64,000 nt of DNA from contig NZ_AP023176.1 of NCBI RefSeq assembly GCF_013426895.1, forward strand, positions 2,108,001 to 2,172,000, read 5' to 3'. Position numbers and translations under genes: made by a program. This document shows positions 53,163 through 62,124 of the stretch, piece after piece. Under the pieces are notes generated by a model. The model worked only from the letters and a program-made list of their open reading frames with translations. It had not been told where the DNA came from and did no database searches. Every line of letters starts with the position of its first letter. The first letter of the stretch is position 1. The stretch comes from Paraburkholderia largidicola. Lineage in GTDB: Bacteria; Pseudomonadota; Gammaproteobacteria; Burkholderiales; Burkholderiaceae.

Positions 53163-55583
53163 ATGTCCAAGCAACCTCAAACTAAGCCACTATCGACGGC
53201 GGCCCGCGTCGGCCTGACGCTCGCCGGAGCGCTCGGCCTGCTGCTCGGCCTGTACTTCGCGATCGGCGGCGCGCTGCTCGTCGCGCGCGGCGGCACCTGG
53301 TACTACCTGCTGATGGGCCTCGCCGTCTGCGCGACGGGCATCCAGCTGGCACGACGCAAATCGAGCGCCTGCGTGATCTTCGCGTTCGTGATCGTTGCGA
53401 CCGTGCTGTGGGCGATCTGGGAAAGCGGATTCGACTTCTGGCCGCTGCAGGCGCGCATCTTCATGTTCACGATGATCGGCATGTTGCTCGCGCCCGTGTA
53501 TCCCGCGCTGCGCGGATTCCAGGGCAAACACCCGGCGAAGGGCGCCGCGTGGACCGCGGGCCTCGTGCTGCTGGCGTGCAATGCGCTGTTCGTGTACGGC
53601 ATGTTCGTGCCGCACGGCACGTTCGGCAGCGAGTCCGGCGCAATCAACGCGAAGTCCGATGCCGGCACCGGCGACTGGTCCGCGTATGGCCACTCGGCGG
53701 GCGGCGACCGCTTTGCCGGCGCCACGCAGATCGACCGCAACAACGTGAAGAACCTGCAGGTCGCGTGGACCTTCCACACGGGCGACGTGCCCATCAGCCC
53801 GGCGGGCGGCGGCGCGGAAGATCAGGAAACGCCGCTGCAGATCGGCGACACGCTGTTCCTGTGCTCGCCGCACAACACGGTGATCGCGCTCGACGCCGCG
53901 AATGGCCACGAAAAATGGCGCCATGAATTCCCGACCAGAACGACTGTCTGGGTACGCTGCCGCGGCCTCGCCTACTTCGACGCGACGAAACCCGTGCAGC
54001 AGCCGAGCGTCGCCGGTTCGACACCCGTCACGCCCGTTGCAACGCCGGACCAACACGCCGCCTGCCGTCGCCGCATCTACATGAACACGATCGACGCGCA
54101 ACTCGTAGCGCTCGACGCGGACACAGGCAAGCTGTGCGAGGACTTCGGCAATCACGGCGTGATCGATCTCAAGGCTGGCCTCGGCCACGCGGCGAGCCCG
54201 TTGTACGAACTGACGTCGCCGCCGACCGTTGCAGGCACGACCGTCGTGGTCGGTGGACGGGTCGCGGATAACGTATCGCTCGACATGCCCGGCGGCGTGA
54301 TGCGCGGCTTCGACGTGATGACGGGCGCGATGAAGTGGGCGTTCGATCCGGGCAACCCGCAGGACAAACAGGCGCCCGCGCCCGGCAAGACCTTCGTGCG
54401 CTCGACGCCGAACGTGTGGGCGCCGATGTCGTACGACGCCACATCGAACACCGTGTACCTGCCTGTCGGCAGCGCGGCGATCGACCTGTGGGGCGTGAAA
54501 CGCACAAGGCTCGACGAATCGTACGGCGCCTCGATTCTCGCACTCGACGCGACGACGGGTGCAGAGAAGTGGCACTTCCAGACGGTCCATCACGATCTGT
54601 GGGACTACGACGTGCCGATGCAGCCGACGCTCGTCGACTTCCCCGTCGACGGCAAGACCGTGCCGGCGCTGATCGTCGGCACGAAGATGGGGCAGTTGTT
54701 CGTGCTCGATCGCCTGACGGGCAAGCCGCTGACGAAGGTCATCGAACAGCCGGTCAAGTCCGCGACGATTCCAGGCGAGCCGTATGCGAAGACCCAGCCG
54801 TTGTCGGTCGGCATGCCGCAGATCGGCGCCGATGTGCTGAAGGGCGCCGACATGTGGGGCGTGACGCCCGTCGACCAGATGATGTGCCGCATCATCTTCC
54901 ACGGCATGCGCTACGACGGCCTGTTCACCGCGCCGGATACCGACACGTCGCTGAGCTTCCCCGGCTCGCTCGGCGGCATGAACTGGGGCGGTCTGTCGTA
55001 CGACCCGAACGCGGGCATGATCTTCGTGAACGACATGCGCCTCGGGCTGTGGGTTCATCTCGTCAAGGAAGAGCGCAAGGGCGGCACGTCGAACGGCAAT
55101 GAGGCGGTGAACGCGGGGATGGGCGCAGTACCGCTCGGCGGCACGCCGTATTCGGTGACGAAGGACCGCTTCTTCTCGCCGCTCGGCATTCCGTGCCAGA
55201 AGCCGCCGTTCGGCAGCCTGACGGCGATCGATCTGAAAACGCGCAGCATCGCGTGGCAGGTCCCGCTCGGCACGGTGCGCGACACGCGTCTGTGGGGCGT
55301 GCAGATGCATATGCCCACGCCGATCGGCATGCCGACCATCGGCGGGTCGCTCAGCACGGGCGGCGGCCTCGTGTTCTTCGCCGCGACGCAAGACTACTAC
55401 CTGCGCGCATTCGATAGTTCGACGGGCAAGGAAGTGTGGAAGGCACGGCTCCCCGTGGGTAGCCAGGGCACGCCGATGAGCTATGTGCTCAACGGCAGGC
55501 AGTACATCGTGATATCGGCGGGTGGCGCGCGCCAGTCGCCCGATCGCGGCGACTATGTGATCGCCTACGCGCTGCCGCAATAA
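53163..55583 (+). CDS. quiA: Membrane-bound PQQ-dependent quinate/shikimate dehydrogenase
   Basis: An 806-residue quinoprotein. Five N-terminal membrane helices (about residues 15-155) anchor a periplasmic eight-bladed PQQ propeller. GDWSAYGHSAGGDRFAGATQI opens the propeller; HHDLWDYDVPMQPTL holds the conserved catalytic-region aspartates; FGSLTAIDLKTRSIAWQVPLG and GGLVFFAATQDYYLRAFD are late blades. The family covers glucose and quinate/shikimate dehydrogenases. The adjoining dehydroquinase, MHS carrier and IclR genes favour quinate or shikimate oxidation to 3-dehydroquinate or 3-dehydroshikimate, with electrons to ubiquinone. No PQQ synthesis genes are in the window. Confidence 0.88.
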   Translation: MSKQPQTKPLSTAARVGLTLAGALGLLLGLYFAIGGALLVARGGTWYYLLMGLAVCATGIQLARRKSSACVIFAFVIVATVLWAIWESGFDFWPLQARIFMFTMIGMLLAPVYPALRGFQGKHPAKGAAWTAGLVLLACNALFVYGMFVPHGTFGSESGAINAKSDAGTGDWSAYGHSAGGDRFAGATQIDRNNVKNLQVAWTFHTGDVPISPAGGGAEDQETPLQIGDTLFLCSPHNTVIALDAANGHEKWRHEFPTRTTVWVRCRGLAYFDATKPVQQPSVAGSTPVTPVATPDQHAACRRRIYMNTIDAQLVALDADTGKLCEDFGNHGVIDLKAGLGHAASPLYELTSPPTVAGTTVVVGGRVADNVSLDMPGGVMRGFDVMTGAMKWAFDPGNPQDKQAPAPGKTFVRSTPNVWAPMSYDATSNTVYLPVGSAAIDLWGVKRTRLDESYGASILALDATTGAEKWHFQTVHHDLWDYDVPMQPTLVDFPVDGKTVPALIVGTKMGQLFVLDRLTGKPLTKVIEQPVKSATIPGEPYAKTQPLSVGMPQIGADVLKGADMWGVTPVDQMMCRIIFHGMRYDGLFTAPDTDTSLSFPGSLGGMNWGGLSYDPNAGMIFVNDMRLGLWVHLVKEERKGGTSNGNEAVNAGMGAVPLGGTPYSVTKDRFFSPLGIPCQKPPFGSLTAIDLKTRSIAWQVPLGTVRDTRLWGVQMHMPTPIGMPTIGGSLSTGGGLVFFAATQDYYLRAFDSSTGKEVWKARLPVGSQGTPMSYVLNGRQYIVISAGGARQSPDRGDYVIAYALPQ

Positions 55584-55597
55584 CGCGTGCAGTGCGA

Positions 55598-55632
55598 GCC
55601 TGATGCGTGCGCGTTCGCGGCGCGCATCAGGC
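55598..55632 (+). terminator. Terminator-like hairpin after quiA
   Basis: GCCTGATGCG (55598-55607) pairs perfectly with CGCATCAGGC (55623-55632), and the loop can pair further. GCTTTTC follows. It sits 15 bases after the quiA stop and 44 bases before the porin start, so it would end or reduce read-through into the porin gene. Confidence 0.6.
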
Positions 55633-55675
55633 GCTTTTCATCGTGCCAGTTGCGCACGGACTCACCGCTTCCCTC

Positions 55676-56719
55676 ATGAAACGTTCATTACTTGCGTCGC
55701 CTGTTGCGCGGCGCACGTCCATTGCATTCGCCGTGTTCGCAGCGCACGTCGCGAGCGCTCATGCGCAGGCGTCCGTCACGCTGTACGGCGCGCTCGATAC
55801 CAGCATCGAAATCACAAATCCGGGCGCGGCCTACGTCGCGCGCATGGATTCCGGCGCGTATCGCGGCTCGCGCGTGGGGCTGCGCGGCGCGGAAGATATC
55901 GGCAACGGCGTCCAGATCCTGTTCGACCTGGAGAATGGATTCAGTTCGGGCAACGGCTCGCTCGCCGTCGCGAATACGATCTTCAATCGCCAGGCGTGGA
56001 TCGGCGCTGCGACGCCGTACGGTACCGTGCGTATCGGCCGTCAGTATTCGCCGATCTACATCCCGTTCAAGGGACAACTCGACGCGTTCGGCGCCGGCAC
56101 GATCGCCTCGGGCCTGAACAACCTGTCGAAGATCACGCCGTACGCGAGCAACGCAATCACGTATCTGTCACCCGAATTTCACGGCTTCTCGACGACAGTG
56201 ATGGCGATGATGCGCGACCCCGCCGACGGCGACGGCAACGGTCTCGCCGGCCATATCGAAACCTTCGCATGGCGCAATGGCCCGTTGCGGGTTTCCTATG
56301 CGCATCAACAGACGCATGGCGACGGCGCGCTGCGTGCCAATCTTGGCGGCATGTCGTACGCGTATGGCGCGTTGACGGGTTTCGTCTCGTTCTTCAATGG
56401 CGATGGCGGCACGCCGCGTTATCACAACGACGGCGTGTCGGTGTCGGCGCGCTACGCGGTCAATGGACGTTTTCGCACTTCACTCGGCTACGCGTATCTG
56501 CGCGACCGCTCGGGCGGCGACAATAACGCCGACCAGTTCAGCGCGGCGTGCGAATACGATCTGTCGAAACGCGTGCTGCTCTATGCGAGCGCGGGCTGGT
56601 TGAGGAACCGCGGACAGGGAGAATTCACGCTCAAGGGCGTGAACGTCACGGGCCTCACACCGTCGTGGCCAGGCGCGACGGTGCGAGGCGTGCAGTTCGG
56701 GATGATCGACCGCTTTTAG
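55676..56719 (+). CDS. Gram-negative trimeric porin (OmpC-like)
   Basis: A 347-residue outer-membrane porin. The signal peptide ends SAHA before QASVTLYGALD, and the last residue is phenylalanine (MIDRF). MDSGAYRGSRVGLRG and TPYGTVRIGRQ are typical of the Burkholderiales family. The ATG at 55676 gives a normal signal peptide (MKRSLLASPVARR). It follows quiA and is likely part of quinate or shikimate uptake. It converges on aroQ with a 10-base gap. Confidence 0.92.
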   Translation: MKRSLLASPVARRTSIAFAVFAAHVASAHAQASVTLYGALDTSIEITNPGAAYVARMDSGAYRGSRVGLRGAEDIGNGVQILFDLENGFSSGNGSLAVANTIFNRQAWIGAATPYGTVRIGRQYSPIYIPFKGQLDAFGAGTIASGLNNLSKITPYASNAITYLSPEFHGFSTTVMAMMRDPADGDGNGLAGHIETFAWRNGPLRVSYAHQQTHGDGALRANLGGMSYAYGALTGFVSFFNGDGGTPRYHNDGVSVSARYAVNGRFRTSLGYAYLRDRSGGDNNADQFSAACEYDLSKRVLLYASAGWLRNRGQGEFTLKGVNVTGLTPSWPGATVRGVQFGMIDRF

Positions 56720-56729
56720 GCTGTCTGTC

Positions 56730-57188
56730 TCATCGCGCTGCCGTTGCCTGCTGCGAAAGGCTACTCGCGACAGCCCGCATCGCGAGCAGATAACCGTCCG
56801 GGCCGAGGCCGCAGATCACACCGCGCGCCGCCAGCGAAATCAGCGAATGCCGGTATTGCTCGTCACGTTGATGAATATTCGTGATGTGCACTTCGATCAC
56901 CGGCTGACGGATCAGCTTGACGGCATCCAGCACGGGAATCGAAGCGAACGAAAAGCCAGCAGGATTGATGACGACGGCCGCGTCCGCTTCGTATGCTTCC
57001 TGTAGCCAGTCGACCATCACGCCTTCGTGATTGGTCTGGCGAAACTCACAGCGCACGCCGAGTTCTTCCGCGAGCGCTTCCGTTCTTTCCTTGATCTGCG
57101 CGAGCGTCGTCGTGCCGTACAGATGCGGCTCGCGTTTGCCGAGCATGTTGAGGTTCGAACCGTTCAACACATAAACCGTTGGTTTCAT
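56730..57188 (-). CDS. aroQ: Type II 3-dehydroquinate dehydratase (catabolic type)
   Basis: A 152-residue dodecameric-type enzyme turning 3-dehydroquinate into 3-dehydroshikimate. LNGSNLNMLGKREPHLYG holds Arg19 and Tyr24; His101 is in EVHITN and an arginine is near residue 113. The usual histidine at 81 (THTS segment) is Phe81 in NPAGFSFAS, although Asn75 is kept. The gene lies with quiA, a carrier and an IclR regulator, so it serves quinate breakdown rather than aromatic amino acid synthesis. It follows the MHS carrier gene by 16 bases. Confidence 0.9.
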   Translation of the reverse strand: MKPTVYVLNGSNLNMLGKREPHLYGTTTLAQIKERTEALAEELGVRCEFRQTNHEGVMVDWLQEAYEADAAVVINPAGFSFASIPVLDAVKLIRQPVIEVHITNIHQRDEQYRHSLISLAARGVICGLGPDGYLLAMRAVASSLSQQATAAR

Positions 57189-57204
57189 CTTGCTTGCCTG
57201 CGTT

Positions 57205-58572
57205 TCAATGGGAATGGGATTGCATCGAGCCGTGCGTGGAAGCGCCCAGCACTTCCGCTTTCGAATCGGCCCGGTTCATATCGATGCCGAGCGTTTCGGG
57301 TGCGGTCAGAATCGCGACGAGCGAGATCACGTTGAACGCGACGCATACGGCAACCACGCCCCACGGCGAACCGTTGCACACCGCGAACAGCCATACGGCG
57401 AGGACGGGCATGGGGCCGCCGGCAACGAGGTTGGCGCCTGTGTACGCGAGCGCCGAGCCCGAATAACGCACGTTGGTCGGAAAGGCTTCTGCGAAGGCGA
57501 CCGGCTGAATGCCGCTCTGGAATTGCGTGAAGCCGAGAAAGAAGCCCATTGCGAGCAGCATCGGCAGGAAGCTCTTCGTATCGAGAATCTGGAAGTAGAA
57601 GAACAGCATGGCGAGCGTCATGCACGATCCCAGCGCGAGCGCCTTGCGTCGTCCGATGCGATCGCTCAGCATGCCGCCCGCGAGCGCGCCGGCGATCGCG
57701 CAGACATTCGCGCCCATCAGCAGCAGAAAGCCGGTTTGTTTCGGCACGCCGAGTGTCTTCGTCACATAGCTCAGCGAGAACACGACGATCAGATAGAAAA
57801 TCGCCGCCGGGCCGCAGAAGAACAGCATCCAGCGCAGCACCGTGCGCCAGTGCAGACGCAGGGCATCGCGCAACGGACTGCCCACGTCCACGACTTCCGT
57901 TTTGCGCAGCGCTTCGAATGCGGGCGTCTCGCTGACCCGCAGACGGATATACACGCCGACGATCACGAGAATGAAGCTCATCACGAACGGAATGCGCCAG
58001 CCGTAGCTGTCGAATGCCTCAGTCGACATCGTCGACGACAGCCCTAGCAACACGCCATTCGCCATGATCTGACTGAGCGGCGAGCATAGGCCGAGCAGGC
58101 CCGAGTATTTGCCGCGCCGGTCGGCGCTCGCATGTTCGATCGCCATCAGTTGCGCGCCCGTCGATTCGCCGCCCAGCGCAAAGCCTTGCAAGATGCGCAG
58201 CAACACGAGCAGTAACGGCGCCCACACGCCGATGCTCGCGTAGGTCGGCAACAGGCCCATCAGCATCGACGACAGGCCCATCACGGATACGGTCGCGAGC
58301 ATCAGGTTACGGCGGCCGAGCTTGTCGCCCAGATGCCCGCAGATGATGGCGCCCAGCGGCCGCGCCGCGAGGCCGACGCCGAACGTTGCCAGCGACGCGA
58401 GCAATGCCGATGTCGAATCCATTGCCGGAAAGAACAGCTTGGGCAGCACGGTCGCGGCGAGTGCGCCGTATAGCGTGAAGTCGAACCATTCGAGCGCGGT
58501 GCCGATGGCGGCCGCCGTGACGGCGCGGGTGCGCATCGCCTGTTGCGCGGGTAGATGCGATGGGTTGCTCAT
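57205..58572 (-). CDS. MHS family MFS transporter, probable quinate/shikimate importer
   Basis: A 455-residue carrier with twelve helices. GTALEWFDFTLYG in the first helix and GHLGDKLGRRN after helix 2 are signatures of the metabolite:H+ symporter family, which includes ShiA. The long C-terminal tail is hydrophilic. It is the first gene of a two-gene operon with aroQ and diverges from the iclR gene across 180 bases. Shikimate or quinate as substrate is inferred from the neighbours. Confidence 0.88.
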   Translation of the reverse strand: MSNPSHLPAQQAMRTRAVTAAAIGTALEWFDFTLYGALAATVLPKLFFPAMDSTSALLASLATFGVGLAARPLGAIICGHLGDKLGRRNLMLATVSVMGLSSMLMGLLPTYASIGVWAPLLLVLLRILQGFALGGESTGAQLMAIEHASADRRGKYSGLLGLCSPLSQIMANGVLLGLSSTMSTEAFDSYGWRIPFVMSFILVIVGVYIRLRVSETPAFEALRKTEVVDVGSPLRDALRLHWRTVLRWMLFFCGPAAIFYLIVVFSLSYVTKTLGVPKQTGFLLLMGANVCAIAGALAGGMLSDRIGRRKALALGSCMTLAMLFFYFQILDTKSFLPMLLAMGFFLGFTQFQSGIQPVAFAEAFPTNVRYSGSALAYTGANLVAGGPMPVLAVWLFAVCNGSPWGVVAVCVAFNVISLVAILTAPETLGIDMNRADSKAEVLGASTHGSMQSHSH

Positions 58573-58752
58573 GGTGTCTCCTCTCCAAACCTTTGCCGGC
58601 TACGCGATGTGCCGGGACGTTGTTGTTTCGGCGGCATGCGCCGCGCGACGTGCACAGATTAACAGCGCTGCTGGGATGTCATTCCAGGGTGGAATTTCAT
58701 CCCGTATCGTGCAATCATCGCGAAAAACTGACGCAGACAGGAGACGCACACG

Positions 58753-59535
58753 ATGCCGGGCGTGACCGAACGGACCATGGCCGTCCTTGAATTTCTGGCG
58801 ACGCAAATGGAGGGAACGCCGCTCGCGCTGATCTCAGACCAGCTCGAGATTCCGCGCAGCGCCTGCCACAGGTTGCTGGTCGATCTGAAGCAATGCGGCT
58901 ATGTGCGGCAGCTTCGCGAGCACGGCGACTACGTGCTGACGACGAAGATGGTCGGCCTGGGACTCAGCTATCTGGCGACGTCGGGTATCGTCGACATTGC
59001 GCAGACCATGCTGGACCGGCTGGCGGAGGGATCGGGCGAACTGGTGCGGCTCGCCATCGTCGACGGCGACCGGCTGACGTGGGTGGCGAAATCGCAAGGC
59101 GCGCTGAAGGGCCTGCGCTACGACCCGGATATGGGCATGGATACGATCCTGTCTTGCAGCGCGACAGGTCACGCGTGGATGATGACGATGAGCGACGAGC
59201 GCGCGCTCGAACTCGTTACACGGCAGGGTTTTGGTTCACCGAAGCAATATGGGCCGAAGGCGCCCACTACGGTCGATGGATTGCTCAAGTTTGTTCACGC
59301 TGCGCGTGAGCGCGGTTATGCGACGATCAATGAAGTTTTCGCGCCGGGGATGACGGCGATGGCTGCGCCCGTGCAGCGGCGTGGCTATCCGGCTATTGGT
59401 GTGATCAGCATTGCTGGGCCGTTGGTGCGGCTCACGGAGAAGCGCATGGAGGCGCTTGGGCCGACGCTGGTTGCTGCTGCTAGTGAACTCGCGGCGGCGA
59501 GTCTTGCTTCGCCGTTGTTTGCGCGTGTGAGGTAG
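58753..59535 (+). CDS. IclR family transcriptional regulator
   Basis: A 260-residue regulator. The winged helix (residues about 5-65; LALISDQLEIPRSACHRLLVDL) is followed by the IclR effector domain (SCSATGHAWMM near residue 137; GYATINEVFAPGMTAMAAPV near 195). Relatives PcaR, PobR and QuiR control aromatic and quinate catabolism. It diverges from the MHS carrier gene and is the probable controller of the quinate/shikimate locus. Its stop is followed directly by the large inverted-repeat element. Confidence 0.92.
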   Translation: MPGVTERTMAVLEFLATQMEGTPLALISDQLEIPRSACHRLLVDLKQCGYVRQLREHGDYVLTTKMVGLGLSYLATSGIVDIAQTMLDRLAEGSGELVRLAIVDGDRLTWVAKSQGALKGLRYDPDMGMDTILSCSATGHAWMMTMSDERALELVTRQGFGSPKQYGPKAPTTVDGLLKFVHAARERGYATINEVFAPGMTAMAAPVQRRGYPAIGVISIAGPLVRLTEKRMEALGPTLVAAASELAAASLASPLFARVR

Positions 59536-59638
59536 GGGGGGGCGGCCTGCGCGGTTTGGTTTTTGGAGTTTCGGGCTTTTTGCTGGCATCCGCGGTTTGC
59601 GTTTTCGCTGGCATCCGCGTGATGTTATTGGTTCGCAA

Positions 59639-59721
59639 GCGTTGCCCCTGTGCGGGGCGGCACCTACTTTTCTTTGCCGCCGCAAAGAAAAGTAGGCAAA
59701 AGAAAGCGGCTAACACCGCCA
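59639..59721 (+). repeat. Left 83-bp arm of the inverted-repeat element
   Basis: It is identical to the reverse complement of 60148-60230 over all 83 bases. Inside it, CTACTTTTCTTTGC (59664-59677) and GCAAAGAAAAGTAG (59682-59695) form a perfect 14-bp hairpin with the loop CGCC, so each arm can also fold on itself. Confidence 0.9.
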
Positions 59722-59867
59722 ATCCTTGTTCCTGCCTGAGGGCCCCCAACGGGTCTTACGCTTCATACGGCAATGCCCTGGTTCGTGCTCGTTGCCAACG
59801 TTCTCTCTGTACGCCTCACCCACTTCACGCACCCGCATCACAGCACGCCGTGCCAGATAGTCCGCTG

Positions 59868-59894
59868 CCGCCCAGGTGGCAAACTGTGTGTAGG
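59868..59894 (+). repeat. Left 27-bp inner arm of the inverted-repeat element
   Basis: It runs from CCGCCCAGGTGG to TGTGTGTAGG and is the exact reverse complement of 59978-60004. The two inner arms are separated by 83 bases. Confidence 0.85.
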
Positions 59895-59977
59895 CCCAAG
59901 GACTCCATACGCCTCACTTCGGACCGATAGCGCATGCGTTCCACCCCGTAAGAGCGCTACCTTTTACGACGTGACAA

Positions 59978-60004
59978 CCTACACACAGTTTGCCACCTGG
60001 GCGG
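59978..60004 (-). repeat. Right 27-bp inner arm of the inverted-repeat element
   Basis: Exact reverse complement of 59868-59894. Confidence 0.85.
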
Positions 60005-60147
60005 CACGAACCATTCGCTGCCGCTGGCCCAAGTGCGGGCATTTGAAGTGGGTGAGGCGCTCATTCGAAGCGTGGGCAATGCGCGCAAACAGAAATGCTG
60101 CCGTGTGAAGCATGGGGACGTTGGGGCCCGTGGATAGGCACACGTGC

Positions 60148-60230
60148 TGGCGGTGTTAGCCGCTTTCTTTTGCCTACTTTTCTTTGCGGCGGCAAAGAAA
60201 AGTAGGTGCCGCCCCGCACAGGGGCAACGC
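60148..60230 (-). repeat. Right 83-bp arm of the inverted-repeat element
   Basis: Exact reverse complement of 59639-59721, with its own internal 14-bp hairpin at 60174-60205. Confidence 0.9.
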
Positions 60231-60311
60231 TAGCAAACCAGAAGCAAAACGCGGATGCCAGCAAAAACCCCAAAACCCCAAACCGCCGGCCGGCAAAAAC
60301 CACTCCCCAAA

Positions 60312-61160
60312 TCACATAGCCTCATCCCACTGCGGCGCGAACGCAGGACTCACCAGCCGCTCACCCTTCGGCAACGCCGCAATCCCCGCACGGTCCTCAT
60401 CATCGAGCCGCACATCCAGCGATGCCAGATTCGACGCCTGATTCACCGCGCCACCAGCCTTAGGCACAGCAGCGACATTCCCCTGCTCGAGCAGCCACGC
60501 CAGCGCGATCTGCGTCGGCAGCACACCATGCTTGCGCGCAATAGCAACAACTGCAGGAATCTCCGACACACGATTCCGCGCCAGCGGGCTATACGCTGTC
60601 AGCGCCATCTCATGCTGCCGCGCGAAATCGAGCAGCTTCGTCTGACCGAGCGTCACGTGATACTCGACCTGAATCGCCGCAAGCGGCGCACCGATCGTCT
60701 CGACAGCTTCACGCAGCAGCGGCAACGGAAAGTTCGCAACACCGATCGCCCGCGCAAGCCCGCGCTCCTTCAAACCGACGAGCGCATCGATCGAGCGGCG
60801 CAGATCCATGTCCGTCGTCGGCCAGTGAATCAGAAACAGATCCACGTATTCGCTGCGCAAGTCTCGCAACGAACGCTCGCATGACGCGCGCAGCGCCTGC
60901 GGCTCGAGTTGATCCCACCAGACCTTGCTGGTCACGTGGATCTGCTCGCGCGGCACCGGCGACGCTGCGAGCGCGGCGCCGACGGCATCTTCGTTCTGAT
61001 AGCCCGCCGCCGTGTCGATATGCCGATAGCCCAGTTCGAGAGCCTGAACGACGGCACGCGTGCATTCTTCGCCGACCATCGGCCAGGTGCCGAGGCCGAG
61101 CTTCGGCATGTCGAGGCCGTGTCGGTTGACGATGTGTTCCAAGCGTTGTTTCTCCATCAT
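60312..61160 (-). CDS. Aldo/keto reductase (2,5-diketogluconate reductase-like)
   Basis: A 282-residue NADPH-dependent reductase. The tetrad is visible: Asp and Tyr in HIDTAAGYQNE (near residues 43-48), Lys in TSKVWW (near 72) and His in LIHWPTTD (near 104). LGLGTWPM at the N-terminus and IPAVVAIARKHG later match the DkgA/DkgB-like group. The ATG pair at 61160/61157 marks the start. It follows the amidohydrolase gene by 11 bases. Together with that gene and the divergent LysR it forms a small operon, perhaps for a sugar acid or lactone (inference). Confidence 0.9.
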   Translation of the reverse strand: MMEKQRLEHIVNRHGLDMPKLGLGTWPMVGEECTRAVVQALELGYRHIDTAAGYQNEDAVGAALAASPVPREQIHVTSKVWWDQLEPQALRASCERSLRDLRSEYVDLFLIHWPTTDMDLRRSIDALVGLKERGLARAIGVANFPLPLLREAVETIGAPLAAIQVEYHVTLGQTKLLDFARQHEMALTAYSPLARNRVSEIPAVVAIARKHGVLPTQIALAWLLEQGNVAAVPKAGGAVNQASNLASLDVRLDDEDRAGIAALPKGERLVSPAFAPQWDEAM

Positions 61161-61171
61161 TGATACGGGTG

Positions 61172-62011
61172 TCAAGATCGTTGCCTGTCGAAACCGAAAA
61201 GGCGTCGCGGTGTTTCCCACTGAATCTGATGCCGCGTTTGTGCGTCGGGAACGATCTGCCCGAACAGCGTCAGCAGCGGCCCATAGTCCAGCCGCTCGGG
61301 CGCGCGCAGAAACGGCCAGTCGGAACCCCATACGCAACGTTGCGGGCCAAACGCGCTCAGTAGCGCATGCGCGTAAGGCCACGCGTCCTCATAGGGGTAC
61401 GCGTTGCGCGAGTACTTCTGCCAGCCCGACAGCTTGACGCTCGCGCGCGCGGAATCCGCAAGCCGCAGCAGCGCCTGAAAACCCGGTTGATCGACGCCCG
61501 CTTCGATATCGGGCCGCCCGCCGTGGTCGATGACGATCTGCGCTTCCTGCTGCGCAAGCCAGGGCGCCAGGGCGACCAGTTGATCGCCGCACACCTGGAT
61601 CTGCGCAAACATCCCGAAGTCGGCCAGCATGGCGAACAGCGCGCCTGCATCGCGCACGAGTTCGACGCCTTCCATCGCCGGATTGAATGCGACGCCAACC
61701 ACGCCAGCGCGACGCAGCGCCGATAGCTCGCCTCTGCCGATATCGTTGTCGACCACCGCGATGCCGCGAAAGCGCTCCTGGTACGTCTCCAATGCGTCGA
61801 GCAGGCAGCGGTTGTCGGTCCGGTAGCCGCTCGTCGGGCCGACCAGCAGCGCGTGCCGCACGCCATATGCATCCATCACGCGAACGAACTGTGCAGCCGT
61901 GCCGATCTCCTGCTGTGCCGGCCGATACGCGGTGTCGTCCCGGTAGGGAAAGCGAACGGGATCGAAGATATGGCAGTGGCAATCGATCTTGTCTTCGTCG
62001 AATACGCTCAT
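61172..62011 (-). CDS. Amidohydrolase family protein (2-pyrone-4,6-dicarboxylate lactonase-like)
   Basis: A 279-residue TIM-barrel hydrolase of the amidohydrolase_2 group. DCHCHIFDP (residues about 10-18) supplies the HxH site, QIVIDHGGRPD (near 158) the central histidine, and VWGSDWPFLRAP (near 233) the catalytic aspartate. The group includes 2-pyrone-4,6-dicarboxylate lactonase and sugar-lactone hydrolases such as L-rhamnono- and L-fucono-lactonase. It is the first gene of an operon with the aldo/keto reductase and diverges from the LysR gene. Confidence 0.88.
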   Translation of the reverse strand: MSVFDEDKIDCHCHIFDPVRFPYRDDTAYRPAQQEIGTAAQFVRVMDAYGVRHALLVGPTSGYRTDNRCLLDALETYQERFRGIAVVDNDIGRGELSALRRAGVVGVAFNPAMEGVELVRDAGALFAMLADFGMFAQIQVCGDQLVALAPWLAQQEAQIVIDHGGRPDIEAGVDQPGFQALLRLADSARASVKLSGWQKYSRNAYPYEDAWPYAHALLSAFGPQRCVWGSDWPFLRAPERLDYGPLLTLFGQIVPDAQTRHQIQWETPRRLFGFDRQRS

Positions 62012-62124
62012 CCCAGTTCCCTATGCAGGCCGTCGTGTCTGCTGCGCGCAGCAGCGCCAATCGCGGCACGGCAATACTAAGGGGTTGCCGTGCCGCTGTC
62101 GTATGCCGTGTTTAGGCTACCCTA

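Larger units (their letters stand above)
59540..60297. repeat. Nested inverted-repeat element, about 0.75 kb, non-coding
   Basis: A large mirror-like structure between two convergent genes. From the outside in there are: imperfect flanks (CTGGCATCCGCG next to T-rich tracts on the left, CGCGGATGCCAG next to A-rich tracts on the right); perfect 83-bp arms (59639-59721 and 60148-60230); a perfect 15-bp pair (CGCCTCACCCACTTC at 59812-59826 with its complement at 60045-60059); and a perfect 27-bp pair (59868-59894 and 59978-60004). About 83 bases at the centre are unpaired. The left flank carries one extra copy of the CTGGCATCCGCG unit. No protein frame is convincing inside it. Confidence 0.8.

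Noticed and set aside
53190..55580. A 796-codon minus-strand open frame opposite the quinate dehydrogenase gene
   Set aside because: A shadow of the quiA codon pattern; no recognisable domain and no ribosome site.
59556..60108. Open frames of 111-124 codons inside the inverted-repeat element
   Set aside because: They follow the repeat arms, have no ribosome site and read as translated repeat sequence; the element is better treated as non-coding.
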